A stretch of DNA of 64,000 nt, taken from Mercurialis annua. Its lineage: Eukaryota > Streptophyta > Magnoliopsida > Malpighiales > Euphorbiaceae. Below the pieces are notes generated by a model that ran no database searches, was not told where the DNA came from, and saw only the letters and a list, made by a program, of their open reading frames with translations. Numbering within the stretch: the stretch's first letter is position 1; the number at the start of each line of letters is the position of its first letter. The stretch is from NCBI RefSeq assembly GCF_937616625.2, contig NC_065577.1:42561001-42625000 (forward strand), given 5' to 3'. Position numbers and translations under genes: made by a program. Shown piece by piece: positions 24,787-37,452 of the stretch.

Positions 24787-25615
24787 CTTTTTTAACGTCC
24801 AAGAGAAAGTTCGAAGAATTTTTCGTTTTTGATTATTTTTATATTTAAGTTTTAAAGTTTTAATTAAATAAGTGGAGGGAAAAGGGAGAGGATTTTATGA
24901 CGTGGAAAATACGTGTAATTTGGTATTTTTAAAACTTGAGGTAGAGACTGGAGAGTAGAGCAAGTGGTTAGTGTAAAACATGGCTTAATGGACTCCACTT
25001 GTATAAAAATGGGCAAGTAATGGACAGAAATGTAACTTTTTTTTCTTTTGTCAAACGCTAAAACTTTCGTTAATGAGAATGAAAATTACATAGATGATTG
25101 TTTTTTCGACAAACTGAAAGAATTATTTTAAAACAATAATGATAAGAATTATTTTAAAATAATAATGAGAGCTGTTACTGCAGTAATTTATTAAAAAATT
25201 TTCAACCATTAAAAGGTTACTCACAATATAAATGGTTCAAATTGAAAATACGATTTTAAAACAGTTTGATTCTTGAAATTTCAAATTTTTCAAATATATG
25301 GATCCATAAGTTATCTCCCAAGTCTTAGATCTACACAACATTTAAAAGTTTATTCAATCAAAATAAAATTCAAACAAGCACCTTAAAAAATTCATCGAAA
25401 CAAAAAAAGTAGCTCTTCGATCAATAGTAGTAAAGGCGGGAAGAATATGAATTTCCGGTTAACTGGAAAAATTCCCCCACCCTCAAAAAGATGACGAAGA
25501 AAAAAGTCTTCTGATTTTAAAGAGAAGGGAGAGCATTAATTTTTTAGAGAGGATGGAGCAATGGAACTTTGGATAATTAAAAAACCGAAGTTAAAAGGGA
25601 TATTCTCACCAAATG
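24787..25615. other. Promoter-side intergenic region of the ChaN/RETICULATA-like gene
   Basis: Leader and promoter of the minus-strand gene. An AT-rich AAATATAAAAATA near 24838-24850 (minus strand) is a possible TATA region. The remainder is AT-rich with no recognised feature. Confidence 0.35.
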
Positions 25616-26674
25616 CCTGTTTTTGAAATTTATTTACACCTTTTTTTGTCATCTTTCTCTTATATCCTACGCTACCTATTTTTTATTTTAGATTAAATTT
25701 TACATAGTCACTCTCTATTCTCTCTCAAAGTTCTCTTTTTTTTTTCTTCTTCTTTTTTTCTTCTTTTTCATTTGATTTTCAGCTTGTCTCCTCCGGTTAT
25801 TTTTCTGTTCGCGCTTTCGTTCGTCTACTTCCGATGGATTTCTCGTCATTTTCAGTCGTTTTTCCGTTCGTCTTTTCTGTTCGCGCTAGTCCATTCGTCT
25901 TTTCCGTTCGCGTTATGGATTTCTCGACTTGTTTTTTAATTTGTGTAATTTTTTAGATTTTTTGTAATGATTTAAACATTTTGTAAACAAATTATTGTAG
26001 ATCTATAATTTTTTGTTTATAAAATTATTTTATTATTCATATAATTATTTATTTTGTCTTTCTCTTGTTCATAGATTTGTTATTATTACTGATATTGTAA
26101 AGAACAAATTGATTTATGGTGCATTTGTAGCAATTTTATAATATATTTACGTTTTAGTGTATTTTTAATGTATTTCTGGTGTTTTTCGGGATATCTATGT
26201 TTTTTGGTGTATTTCTGCCGTTTTTTAGTACATCTATGGTGCATTTACATTGTTTATGGTGTATTTACAGTATTTATGGTGTATTTGCAGTATTTTCATG
26301 GTAGACCACAAAAACACTATAAAATGTCATAAATATACTATAAATACACTATATATACACTAATCTTACACTATAAAAACACCATGAAAACACCACATAT
26401 ACACTATCGGTTCACTATATAAAAAAACAGGAAATAATCTGTAAAAAAGAGAATAAATTATTAAAAACTGAAAAATAGGTTTGTGCAATTGGTTGGTTCG
26501 CTCAACAGAATCGAAAAAACCGAAAACCGAAATTGGAAACCAAAAAATGTATATGTGAAATAAAAAAAAAGATATTTTTTGTAAATAAAAAAGTCAGAAA
26601 AAAAAAATCAAAACTTGTCAGGTAAAAGTGTAAATAAGTTACCGAAACATATATTTCAGGAAATAACCACAGGC
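25616..26674. mobile_element. Probable inverted-repeat element, about 1.06 kb
   Basis: The left end GCCTGTTTTTGAAATTTATT..ACACCTTTT and the reverse complement of the right end GCCTGTGGTTATTTCCTGAAA..ACACTTTTACC are diverged inverted repeats. The interior 26150-26420 is built of short GGTGTATTT..GTATTTATGGTG words answered by their complements (CACTATAAATACACTATA), giving a large potential hairpin. No clear target duplication or transposase. Confidence 0.5.
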
Positions 26675-26825
26675 TAAAAACAAGCAAATATTAATGAATT
26701 TTTTTTAATTTGGTCCAATTTTAAAAGTTTTTTTTTTGTGAATAATCTCAAAATTGATTTTTTAAACAAAAAATCTAATAATTAAATTTTGATTCATATT
26801 ATTATATTTTAGTCCATCAAAAGAG

Positions 26826-26849
26826 ATATATATATATATATATATATAT
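26826..26849. repeat. (AT)n microsatellite
   Basis: Uninterrupted run of about 12 AT units. Confidence 0.95.
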
Positions 26850-26982
26850 GAATTTTTCTATTTCTTCTTTCACATAATATTTGTTTCATTTGAAAAAAAT
26901 TATTAGTCTATAATACTTGTCATTTTAAGATAAAGCATTTATTTCTATCTTTTCAAATTTGTTGAAAGCTTGTGTTAATATT

Positions 26983-27380
26983 GCACAACACGCTAAATTT
27001 TGTGATTTTAAAACAATTAAACTTTAAAAATAATAGTTTAATTACTTTAAAAATTATCATTGTTTGTTTGTTTTGCAATTTTGACACTTTTATAAATTTA
27101 ATTAATAAACTATTCTTTGTTTAGAATTTGAAACGCCGAGCAATTTTTGTCAAAACAATTGACGTGGGCATTGTTCTAATGTTTGTATCAACATTTTTAG
27201 AAGGAAATATATTTTGTTTAGATGTTCACATCAACATTTGTTTGACGAAAGATTCTTCGGGGTTTCATATTGTAAAAATTTAAAAAGTTTGTATTTTATA
27301 TTGTCAAAATTTAAAGTTCGTCTTATGATTGCACAACACGTTAAAGTTCGTGATTCTAAAACAATTGAACTTTAAAAATT
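26983..27380. repeat. Dispersed AT-rich repeat with direct end copies
   Basis: The segment GCACAACACGCTAAA..TTTTAAAACAATTAAACTTTAAAAAT at 26983-27030 recurs in direct orientation at 27330-27380. The family resembles 60065-60375. Likely a decayed MITE or array; borders uncertain. Confidence 0.4.
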
Positions 27381-27647
27381 ATGAAATCTTTTTGATTTTT
27401 GATCTATAGTCTAATATTTTTAAAATGGTAATGTAACCTAATTTTAATAAATACATTTTAATTGTAGATCAATTATTTGATTTTTTAGTTAAAGACCAAA
27501 TCTTTGCAGATTTTCTCATTATGATCACGTTTTTTTTTTAATTTGTCGCTTGCAGTCTAATTCTAATTAGTGTTTGTGTAAAAAGTCAAACTCGAACATA
27601 TATGAATGTTCACCACGTAAGATTATATAAACCACCTATTTTAAATA

Positions 27648-27964
27648 GGGTTAATTACACATAAAATTATGACCTTTGCACCAAGTCTCAAAAATAATAT
27701 GACCTTTAAAATTAGTCAATCATAGACACCACCTTTTATTTCTTTTTAAAAATAATATCGGCGATTTTTAATGGCATTTTTTCTAACGTGACATGACACG
27801 TGACAGATCTATCAGATATCCAAATCAGCGGAATTTCATCAAAAAATGTGCTCATGGTAAAATTGAAAAGAAATGAAAGGTGATATATGTGATTGACACG
27901 TTTTAAATATTATGTCATTTTTGAAATTTGGTGTAAAGATTAAGATTTTATATGCAATTAACCC
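27648..27964. mobile_element. Mutator-type MITE, 317 bp
   Basis: Inverted ends of about 95 bp start GGGTTAATTACACATAAAAT and GGGTTAATTGCATATAAAAT and are flanked by a perfect 9-bp duplication TTTTAAATA (27639-27647, 27965-27973). Confidence 0.85.
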
Positions 27965-27973
27965 TTTTAAATA

Positions 27974-28800
27974 CGACGTATGATGCGATTAGCTGTAACT
28001 ATCTGAAAGCAGTATTATTTTTAAATAAATATATTAATATAATTTATATAGATTGGTAGTTGTATCAACTACGCCACTTATCATATGTTAAATTGATAAT
28101 TTATAATTCCGCAAGGTAAATTTTCTTCTAAAAATTTTTATATCGCGTGCGCACGTTTAATTAACTAATTAAAATATACTTATTAAAATTAGATTTAAAT
28201 TGATATTTTTAACAGGTTGAGCTATAAATGAAAAATAGAACACAACATTGGATATCTTTTAAGTGAATAACCTTTATAATAAAGAGGTTGAACAATAAAT
28301 GAAAAATAGAAAACGTATTTTCCCAATTACAAAAAATTGTATATTTTTCATTTTTAAGGATCAAATAGGTATTTTTTTTATAATGTATTTCTAAAATATT
28401 TTTGTCTTTACTACACCCCAAAAAAAAGCTAAACAAAACAAAAATAAAAACAAAAATTCACAAATATATAGGCAATAAATTCAACATGAATAATACAATA
28501 AGAGCAGGTTGAGTATGAAAAATTCACAAAGATTTCCTTCTTGGCAGTTGGCCCATCCTGCCCACACTTAAATCCCCAAATTACCCTCCCCCACACAACA
28601 CCCCTCCCTCCCAATTCAACACAAAAGAACAAAATTATTGGCAGGGACAAATTAGTAATTACAGAAAGAATAAATTTCTCTAATTTTTGTACCACTATAC
28701 TATAAATCGCAGGCATTTCGCGCTTTGCCTTTTGGTATTAGACCTCTGTCTGTCACCTCTCTTTCTTTTCATTCAAATTTTACTATTTAAGTATCACCGG
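27974..28800. other. Intergenic, upstream of the DCD-kelch gene
   Basis: AT-rich; the last part should contain the promoter of the DCD-kelch gene. No gene was recognised. Confidence 0.35.
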
Positions 28801-29988
28801 CTCTGCTTCTAGTACTACTCCTGCTGTTTTTCCTTTCCTAGTAAACTTGAAACCCTAACATTTTCTCGAGAAACTAACACTCCTCAGTGCTCAGCTCCGT
28901 TAATCACCCTCCAGCTTTACAATCTCAGGTAACTGTCTGCATCGTGATCTTTGTTTAGCTTTTGTTTTATTACAATTTAGATGCCGTGCATTTACTATTT
29001 TTGGCATTTTATGGCGTGATTAATCAGATTTCTAGTAGTTCATGTTTATAATGGAATCTTTTAATTAAGCAAGAGGTGAAATTGTTTTTTCTTATAACCG
29101 CGCAGAATTGTGATTTTTTTTTAGATTTTTTTAGTTCAAGCTTGTAAAAAAATTATTTAATTAACTCATAATAATATGTAAGCAAGAGGTGAAATTATTT
29201 TTTTCTTATAACCATCCATTTTGTTTTAGTGTTGAATTGAACTGTTATATGTGTAAAGCAAGAGGTGAATTATGATTTTGCTTTTTATCTGTGCATGTGT
29301 GTGGAAATGAGTAGTTGAATGAGCATGATTTGTTAGTGTTTTTGTATGTTTGAGAGTTGACTATAGTGACATGTTTGGTTGGCTTAGAAATGAAAATACA
29401 ATTGCAATTCTTGGGATATGATTTCACTTTGTCATTTTGTTCATAAAAAGAATTGATTTAATTTCATGTTAATTGTTATTATGTTTGAATGTCTTAGATT
29501 TATGCTGAAATCAGATGTATTTTTGAGTCTGATTCTCAGTGACGGAGCCAGAATTCTAACAGTAGGGGAGCCAAATTAAAGTATATATTATATGGAGAAG
29601 GCAATTTTTAAAACTAGGGGAGGACAAATTGTAAAATGTAAGAAGATTAGGTACTAATTTTGCCATTTTCAGAAACTTGGAGGGGGGCCATGGCCATGGC
29701 CCTCGCCCTCCATGACTGCTAATTCTAAGTCGTTTATTTATTTTTAACTTGAAATAAAAAATGAACTTGATATAGGATTCTTGTAATCTATGCATCCTGT
29801 AGGTAAATTTTTCTTTGTAATAGATTTTCATGTGCTTGCATATCTATTCTCTTGTTGATGTTTCTTGGATTAGAATGCGGTAGTGTTCAAGGTTATGCAA
29901 CTAAGTTACAATTTTAACTTTTACTGTAAGGTGCAAAGCTACTGAAATAGTTCCCGTCGTTATTTGTTCTATCTTTTGGATCAACAAA
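28801..29988 (+). promoter_or_regulatory. Probable 5' leader with a long leader intron of the DCD-kelch gene
   Basis: A pyrimidine-rich stretch at about 28735-28928 ends CTCAG|GTAACT (28928/28929), a good splice donor, and no open frame precedes the ATG at 29989. The T-rich DNA to about 29940 looks like intron, with several possible acceptors (AAG or TAG) between 29925 and 29965. A hAT MITE sits inside. This is inference; transcript data would settle it. Confidence 0.4.
29537..29718. mobile_element. hAT-type MITE, 182 bp
   Basis: The ends CAGTGACGGAGCCAG and, on the other strand, CAGTCATGGAGGGC are diverged inverted repeats. They are flanked by CTGATTCT (29529-29536) and CTAATTCT (29719-29726), an 8-bp duplication with one mismatch. 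It lies in the probable leader intron of the DCD-kelch gene and has almost the same length as the MITE at 11424-11604. Confidence 0.75.
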
Positions 29989-32900
29989 ATGGGCGCCGGA
30001 AGGAAAACACAAACAATTATTGCTACAGAGAAATCCCAGCCTTCTTCATGGACTGGAAATGGCATCTACTCTGCAAGGAACCTTAGGGAAAAAGATTTAG
30101 CTGCAGTAATTTTCGGGTGCAAGCATAGCACTATTCAGGAGTGTTTTGAAAACTCCATTTTTGGTAAGTTGCTGTCTTATTTTGTTTGTGCTTATTTAGT
30201 TGGACTTGGACTAAGAAAATTCATCATGCATTATATGGTTGTTTTTGATAACGTTGACTCCACAACTCCATAAGTATGGTTGGACTTCATGGGCAGGAAT
30301 ACCTGCTCCTCATTACACATATGTGAAGAACATCAACCCTGGTTTGCCGCTCTTTCTATTCAATTACAGTGATAGAAAGCTTCATGGACTATATGAGGCT
30401 GCAAGTAATGGAAGATTGAATATCAATCCACAAGCATGGACTGAAGATGGCTCTGATTCTACTCCATATCCTGCGCAGGTAATGCATGGTGCTCCTGCAT
30501 CAATTTATGGGGTTTTTCTAGCTGCAAATGTAATGCTGAATGCTAGTGTTTTTGGGTGTTAGGTTAAATTCCGCACTAAGATGCAGTGTCAGCCACTCAG
30601 TGAAGATCAATTTGGTCCTATACTTGCAGAAAACTACCATGCACCGAAGTATTTTTGGTTTGAATTGGATCAGAATCAAACAAAAAAATTAATTTCTCTG
30701 TTTTCTTCCTTTCCAATGACTCAGAAGCAGAACTCTCTGCTCAGAGGTTCTTTTGGCTCTAATGCAAGGTAAGACTGTTGCACATTTGATACTTTTAACA
30801 CAACAATTACACAAGTAAGATTATTCAAAAGGTGCTGTTCCTGTCTGAGTTATATTTATCTTAACAGAGAAAAGCAGAGGCTAGAAAGTCAGGTTGATAA
30901 TAATGGAGGATTAACAGACAAAGATATATACATCGCAAGTATGAAACCTAGCTGTGGGATTTCTTATTCTTCTATTGTGAAAAATACGAGCTCATCTGTT
31001 GTTCAGAGAGCTCAACCTGAAAATCATTCTATTACTTCTAGTGGTATGGGTAGTTCTGTGCCCCAGAAACCATGGACTGCCTTGTTCAATAATGAAATTG
31101 CTTCTGATCCTAGAAGGGAAATTGAAGAGTCAAAAGCTGAAGACTCTGGTTGTGGAACTGCTCCTGATTCATGGCAAGAAGCACAAGTTTCTAATCTCCA
31201 AGAAGATTCTTACACTTCAGACTGGAGCTCATCATCTGTTTCACCCTCTTTGCACGAAGAAATTCAGCCGTCCCAACCTGATGAAGAACACTTAGATACT
31301 GAAGCTAATTCTGAATCCTTATATGAATCTATGGCAACTATGATTATAGCCGAGGATAGTCAAGTTGAACTTGCAGCACATACAACAGAAGCATATGGTT
31401 CCGAACCCAAGTGTACTGATTTTAATTTTACAATGGCAAAGGTAATTGAGTCTAGTAATTGTAATTGATCATTTATCTGTTAATTTTCTTGATCTGATAG
31501 CCTTGTGATTGTGATATATTCTTGAAGTTACTGCTGGAAGTGGAAGAGTTGAAGGGATCTCATTTAATTCAAGCTCGGAAAATTGATTTCTTGGAGCAGG
31601 AGCTGGTAATTTGCTTTTTCATCAGCGTTTCTTGTCAAAGCACTATAATTTCTCCATAATTTCTTACTGCATGCCTCTTTGGGAAGTCGATATTGTTTTT
31701 CAAATTCTAAAGGTGTCGTTAATCTTGTCCAATGCTATGATTTTTCATTAAATTCTTATTTTATTTATATGTATGCATAAAATCATTGCAATAGCTTGTT
31801 GGCTTTATAATCATTAAGGTTAACTTAATTTCTTGGCATTAAATACAGTGATTATCCTCCTCTCTTTTTTTCTTCTTTTTATATGAAAATTTTAAGAGGT
31901 TGTTTTATGTGGTTATTTTAATCCTTTCCTCCTATTTTGAGTTTCTCTTGCCACTTTTCTGTTTATGGAATTAATTCGATTAAAAATTTTACAATTCAGA
32001 TCGTATCAAGGGTTGAAATGCAACATTTGAAAGGAAGATGCGAAATGCTGGAATCAAGCCTTCTAAACACTGATGAGTTGCTGCTTATAGCGGGAGGGTA
32101 CGACGGTTCATCGTGGCTGTCAAATTTAGACTCCTATTCTCCTTTTAAAGACCTAAAGCAACCCCTTGTTCCGATGAATTTTGCACGTTCACATACTTCT
32201 GCAGCAAATTTAAATGGTGAACTTTTTGTGTTTGGCGGTGTGCATGGTGATCAGTGGTATGACACAGGTATATTTTGTTATTCAACTATGCCTTTAAAGG
32301 TTTTGTTGCCGATGTGTATTTTTAATAACAAATTTCAACATGTGTTTTTGCATTCGACTTTCCATCCTTACGTTAATATCAGTTTTTAAAGCTATTTTAC
32401 TGCCCCTCACAAGGTAAAGTTGCTTATTATATCTGTATGTGAAGTTGACTCATACAATCCAACAACCAATCAGTGGATTTCTCGTCCTTCCTTGAATCGA
32501 AGAAAAGGGCACTTATCAGGTGTTTCACTAAACAATAAGATATTTGCTGTTGGAGGTGGAAATGAGGAAGGATCTCTTTCAGATGTGGAAATGTTGGATG
32601 TAAATGCTGCAAAATGGATTTCTGTTCAATCCATGCTTGAAAAGGTACCTTCTAAAAGTACGTTCAGTAGTTAGACACACTATGGGACATCTCTTACTTT
32701 CTGATAGTGCTCTTGATGAAAAGGGGTAATTATTATACCCTTTTCAGTTGAAAATACATTATAATCTGTTTTGCTTTTGTACTTAGTTGTGCTTACTGCA
32801 TTTAAGGTATTTGCTCTGTGGGATTTATAACTTGCTCGACTTTTCTTTGTCCGTCAGCGGTATGCTCCTGCTGCAGCAGAAATAGGCGGCATAATTTATG

Positions 32901-34007
32901 TTGCTGGAGGTTACAACGAAAGTGGTTACTTAAAGTATGATACCACGTTCTTTTCCTTGATTTGTTATTTCTAATTATTCAGTGGATAAGTAGCTAGTTA
33001 AAGTTTGCTCATAAATTTTATTAAAGCTTGCAACTAAATAATGGTCACCAACTTACAGTACTTTTCATCATACACTCCTAACATTACTACCTGAGGTAAG
33101 CTTAGCTATGTACCATATTGACAACTCCTCCTTGCATTATTACTATTTTTGTAGGGTGGTCTGAAAATGTAGGACATTTTTTTTCCATTTAAACACTTTT
33201 GTACTGATTTAGAGAGACGTCTTCCATGTTCATGAAATTTTATTTTTCTGATACTGAGCTTTGGGAAGTGGAATAAACAAAGTGATAACGTTTTTGTGGG
33301 CGATTAATAATTTACGTGCTTCATGGATGAAGAATTGGCTTACCAGTTGCTCATTAGGATTAAATGTACAAGTTAACAGTTACAGTTCAAAGTGACTCGC
33401 TGAGAAATTTTCATTGTTTTCTGTAACATCTCAGCTCAGTCGAGAGATATGATCCAAGAGAGCATTCATGGATACAGCTCGGGAGTTTGAATATGAAAAG
33501 GGGATGGCACTCCATGGTTGTTCTGAATGAGAAACTGTGAGTTGACTTTCATTTTCAATTTATTTTTCATTATTTCTTTATTGGAGACTAAATCATGAAA
33601 AATTATGCTTGAAGATATGCCTTGGGTGGCTATGACGGAAAGATGCTCTCGACTGTGGAGGTGCTTGACCCTCGTGTTGGTGTATGGATAATGGAGGGAT
33701 CAATGAGTATAGCGAGAGGATATTTCGGTGCTGTTGTGATGAGAGATGCAATTTATGCATTCGGAGGCCTGGATAGCAATGGCACAATATTAGACACTGT
33801 ATGCAACTAGCCCCACATCTCTATCGTCGTAGCATTTCGTGCTCGTCTTTCGGCTTTTTTAGTCGTAACTTGTGTATATGTGTGTGTGTTTTTTGTTTGC
33901 CTCGAATATTTTGACAGGTGGAGCGATACAAGCAAAATCATGGCTGGAAAGCAACTGGACTCAAAGGAATTGGGAAAAGAGCCTTCTTCTGCACTGCTGC
34001 TGTATGA
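29989..34007 (+). CDS. DCD-domain and kelch-repeat protein (11 exons)
   Basis: Exons 29989-30163, 30297-30478, 30563-30768, 30868-31441, 31528-31605, 32000-32267, 32445-32644, 32858-32934, 33435-33536, 33615-33798 and 33918-34007 are phase-consistent and give about 711 aa. Residues about 20-150 are the plant DCD (development and cell death) domain: GNGIYSARNLREKDLAAVIF, AGIPAPHYTYVKNINPGLPLFLFNY and YPAQVKFR. An acidic, Ser-rich linker follows (exon 4). Then comes a predicted coiled coil (LLLEVEELKG, QARKIDFLEQEL, VEMQHLKGRCEMLES, about 380-430). The C-terminal half is a kelch propeller with repeated GG pairs (IAGGYDG, VFGGVHGDQW, AVGGGNEEG, VAGGYNESG, ALGGYDGK, AFGGLDSNG). DCD proteins act in stress and cell-death responses. 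Kelch propellers bind partners, but the partner is unknown. An LTR retrotransposon lies 73 bp past the stop codon. Confidence 0.92.
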
Positions 34008-34080
34008 TTCCGGCTGTTATCGCAATCATTTAATGTATATTACGGGCACTTCCGATATACATGTGCTACCCTTGTAAGAA

Positions 34081-35630
34081 TGTTGAGTAATTAATCCAAC
34101 TCGTAATACTCGGTAAATACGAGATCGAACCCACAAGGAGTGTTCTAGGAGCAATTGATGAGAATGAAATTTGGTTATGATTCAATTCGTTTAGCGAAAA
34201 CACAAATGGTTGAAGTTTCACGTAAAAATAACTTGCAAAAAACTATTAATTAAACACGCTACTTAACTAAAACAAATAACCAACAATCAACTAATTAACA
34301 CGCGATTTAAACAAATAGGGTAAAGCGTTTAGAGGTTGCTAGTCATGCCAAAGTCATATCTAAGTAGTTTGGGTTAAGGTGATGGGAACTTAGGTCGGGT
34401 CAAGCTATTCTACGGAACCAATTCCGCTCTCTCGAGCCGGAATTGAAAGAGTCGAAACTTGATTAACAATCCCGAAATCTAATCCACTCTCGTGCTCATA
34501 GATTTCAAGAGAGTTAATAAAGCCAATTAATCAAGCAAACTCCACAACCAAAATAGCCTTAGATCATGCTAATGCATCTAGGTCTAAAGCATGTACTCCC
34601 CTAGGTATAGTCTAATTAGTTAACTCTCGTTCTCCTAATTGAACCACATAGCAAAGAATAAGAGGCCAACCTATTCTAAGCATTAAGCTCAAGAAGCACA
34701 ACAACCAACATCACCCATAAACCCTCACCCTAATCACCTATCTAATCAATCATGACAATCATAATAACCCCCAAACAAGGGGTTTAGCTACTAATCATCA
34801 TCATGGCATAACTAATTAAGCAATAGTAAAGATTAGGCATAAAGTAAAGAATAAATACCTTGGAGTAATAATTGAACTTTAAACACATGAACAAGATAAT
34901 GAAGCTTGAATTAAAAGATCAATACTTGTATTTAATAAGTTTCCCAATATAGCAAAATCTGGAAAAGTAATTGAAGAACACCAAGAACTATATAGATTCT
35001 ATCCTAAAATAGAGAGCAAAAGGAATGAATTTGATTGATTCAAAATTGTTGTCTACAAAAGTGAATGATTCTTGACCTAAAAATATAAAGTGTCTTATAT
35101 AGTCTGGATAAAAAGGGAAATAAAAACACCCTAGTACAAGAGTTGTTGGGCTAAAAAGGGAAGTGGGCCACTTAAAGCTCTTTCTTCAAACAAATTTCGT
35201 CTTCAGCTTTTTCCCCATGTCTTGGTCGAGAAGCTCATTTAAGTTGAGCTTCTCGACCGAGAAGCTCCTTTGATGACCCTTCGTGCAAAATGGTCCTTCA
35301 TGTCTTGGTCGAGAAGCACCATGTCTTGGTCGAGACATGTGTTAAATTACACATGTTTCTTTTGCTTCTCAGCTTCTCTTTCGCTCATGAACTTCTCTTC
35401 CAAGACATGCTTTAAAAACTTGATTTCTCTTTAGCTCTTTGCTTTAGCTTCCGACTTTGATATTTCTTTAATTCTTCACTCTTTTAAGCCCAAATAGTTC
35501 CGCAAACACTCCAAATCACCTGAAACTCCAACACACATAATAAGGTATCGAAACACCTAAAAACACATGTCAAAACGCAATAAAGCGATGCGAAAACTAT
35601 CTAAATACTAGGAGTATTCTACTCCTATCA
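34081..35630 (-). repeat. LTR (3' LTR of the minus-strand element)
   Basis: 1550 bp, nearly identical to 43114-44663. It includes a copy of the hairpin module at about 35217-35345 and, near its element-sense start, the GGAGTAGAATACTCC palindrome. Confidence 0.96.
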
Positions 35631-35643
35631 AACCTCCTCACAC
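35631..35643 (-). other. Polypurine tract next to the 3' LTR
   Basis: On the minus strand GTGTGAGGAGGTT directly precedes the LTR start TGATAGGAG, the place of the plus-strand primer. Confidence 0.75.
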
Positions 35644-37362
35644 TAAACCCTTGCTTGTCCTTAAGCAAGAAATGAATCTTACTACTAACACAATCAACAA
35701 CCTTGGCAATTATGAACAAATGTCAACAACGAATTCCCAATCAATGAAGTTACAAATGCAATCGTCTAATATCATCAACCAAAAGCGATGCAAACAAATG
35801 ATGAATGCAATTATAATGACATATCCCGATGACAATGAGACTACTAATGATATGGCATTATGTCAAACAATCTCGAGCTTACCATCATCTACGGGAAATG
35901 CAACACATTGGTTAATCAAAATTAGCAAATCATGGCACTATGTTCATAAGCATCAAGTAAGGGCATCATTCCTCACAAGGGATCACTCTAACACTCAAGT
36001 GTTTCGGGTGCGAAAGTAAAGCTCAATACATATGCAAATTCACCATAGGCTTGCTCTTAGTCCCGGACTCCACTACTTAGTTCGGTAATCAACAACTATC
36101 ATATGGACTTGTTAAGGGTTGTAACTTGGCTAAGGGTTAGGGGTAGGTAAAAATGGATAAATATGGCTACAACTTGACTTGAAAACTTACTTATAAAACA
36201 CTACTAACTTTCGATCTAGCTCGAAATTTTTCCGCACTTGTGAACTTTTCATTTTTGATTGCCTTTGTTTATTTTCTTTGTTTTCTTTTCCATGCTTTTC
36301 TTATTCTCTTTTTTTTCTTTTCTTTTCTTTTCAAGGCATCTAATTTTATTTTTCTTTCTTTTAAGCACTTGTTCACATTTTCTTTCTTTTTCATCAAGCT
36401 AGAATCAATTTTTTTTTTCAATTTTAAGTTAATCAAGTCAAATTGGGGTGTTTTTAGAGGTAAAATGTTGAAGGGATACAATGTGTGAAAGTGTGGTGAA
36501 ACCAATAAACAATTTGGCTAAGGCTCAAAGGGTGTAATCTAATGGTAAAGGGTAGGCTTTTAAGTGGTTTTAAGAAAATGGGGTAATCCTAATGCCATAC
36601 TCATCTAGTTATCGACACTCAACCATATAGTCTCGAACGGACACCGAGCAAGTTCTAGGAATTAGGCATGCAACGGACACTCACAAAAGACAATTAGGCT
36701 CAAAACATGCTCAAATAAAAGTGGTGTCATGCCCAAAAACTTAATTCTTATGAAAAAGTGCCAAAGTGTGACAAATAATTCAGTTTTTGAAAGGTTCCTT
36801 TTTGCCCCAGCAGTGTGCTTCTCGATCGAGAAGCATCACTTAAAAGTGCTTCTCGATCGAGAAGCTATTTTAAAAACGCTTCGCACAAAACTGTCCTTCA
36901 TGTCTTGGTCGAGAAGCACCACTTAAAAGTGCTTCTCGATCAAGACATGCCAAAAACTGAATTTTCACAAGTTAAACTTCTTTCAATTTTTTGGTACAAA
37001 TCATGAATCCGCATTAAGTAACCTCAGGAAATTTGAAAATCACACAAGCCATTACTCAAATTCACCCTAATCTTATCGAAACATGTCATACAAATTGCAT
37101 TTCATTAGGCAAGCATCGACATTCGATTGATTAAACTAGAAAACGCATTTGAATAAATTCATTGATCGGGACATAACAATTGTTGACAACTTTCATACGT
37201 ACACCAAAGTTACTAATCATGCTCTCAACATACTAAGCCAATGATTTAGAGCTAGAGGTGCCACAAAACAACTAATCAAAACTAAACAATCCTAAACACA
37301 CGACATAAAGTAAAAGACATAAAGAAATAAACAAGATAAAACACGAGATACAATTTCACAAC
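35644..37362 (-). other. Non-coding region between ATHILA ORF and 3' LTR
   Basis: No long frame. A strong pyrimidine tract at 36240-36430 (A/G-rich on the element strand) and a hairpin module at 36815-36950 are present. Such long untranslated tails are usual in Athila-type elements. Confidence 0.6.
36815..36950. repeat. Hairpin module copy in the retrotransposon (downstream of the ATHILA ORF)
   Basis: Contains the perfect palindrome GCTTCTCGATCGAGAAGC twice or nearly so, followed by GCTTCGCACAAAACTGTCC and ATGTCTTGGTCGAGAAGC..GCTTCTCGATCAAGACAT, so the whole unit can fold on itself. Confidence 0.85.
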
Positions 37363-37375
37363 CCTCCTCACACTA
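37363..37375 (-). other. Second polypurine-tract-like box
   Basis: AGTGTGAGGAGGGTTG on the minus strand closely matches the box beside the 3' LTR, but it lies 1.73 kb inside the element, just after the ATHILA ORF. Confidence 0.5.
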
Positions 37376-37452
37376 TTTCTAGCTTAGTCCCTAAAGCATA
37401 GAAATAAAATAAAGCACGAAATTGTATGAGAGAGTTGAAAGTGCAAATCTCG

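Noticed and set aside
28137..28165. ATCGCGTGCGCACG palindrome as a Helitron 3' end
   Set aside because: No CTRR follows at the expected distance on either strand and no matching TC start was found nearby.
32858..32990. DCD-kelch exon 8 continuing as LKYDTTFFSL without a splice site
   Set aside because: A donor AA|GTATGA at 32934/32935 joins in phase to CTCAG|CTCAGTC at 33435 and restores the kelch repeat. Reading on would end the propeller early.
36729..37006. Frames with repeated LLDREAS/LLDQDM wording in the retrotransposon
   Set aside because: They are translations of the hairpin module in different frames and not a conserved repeat protein.
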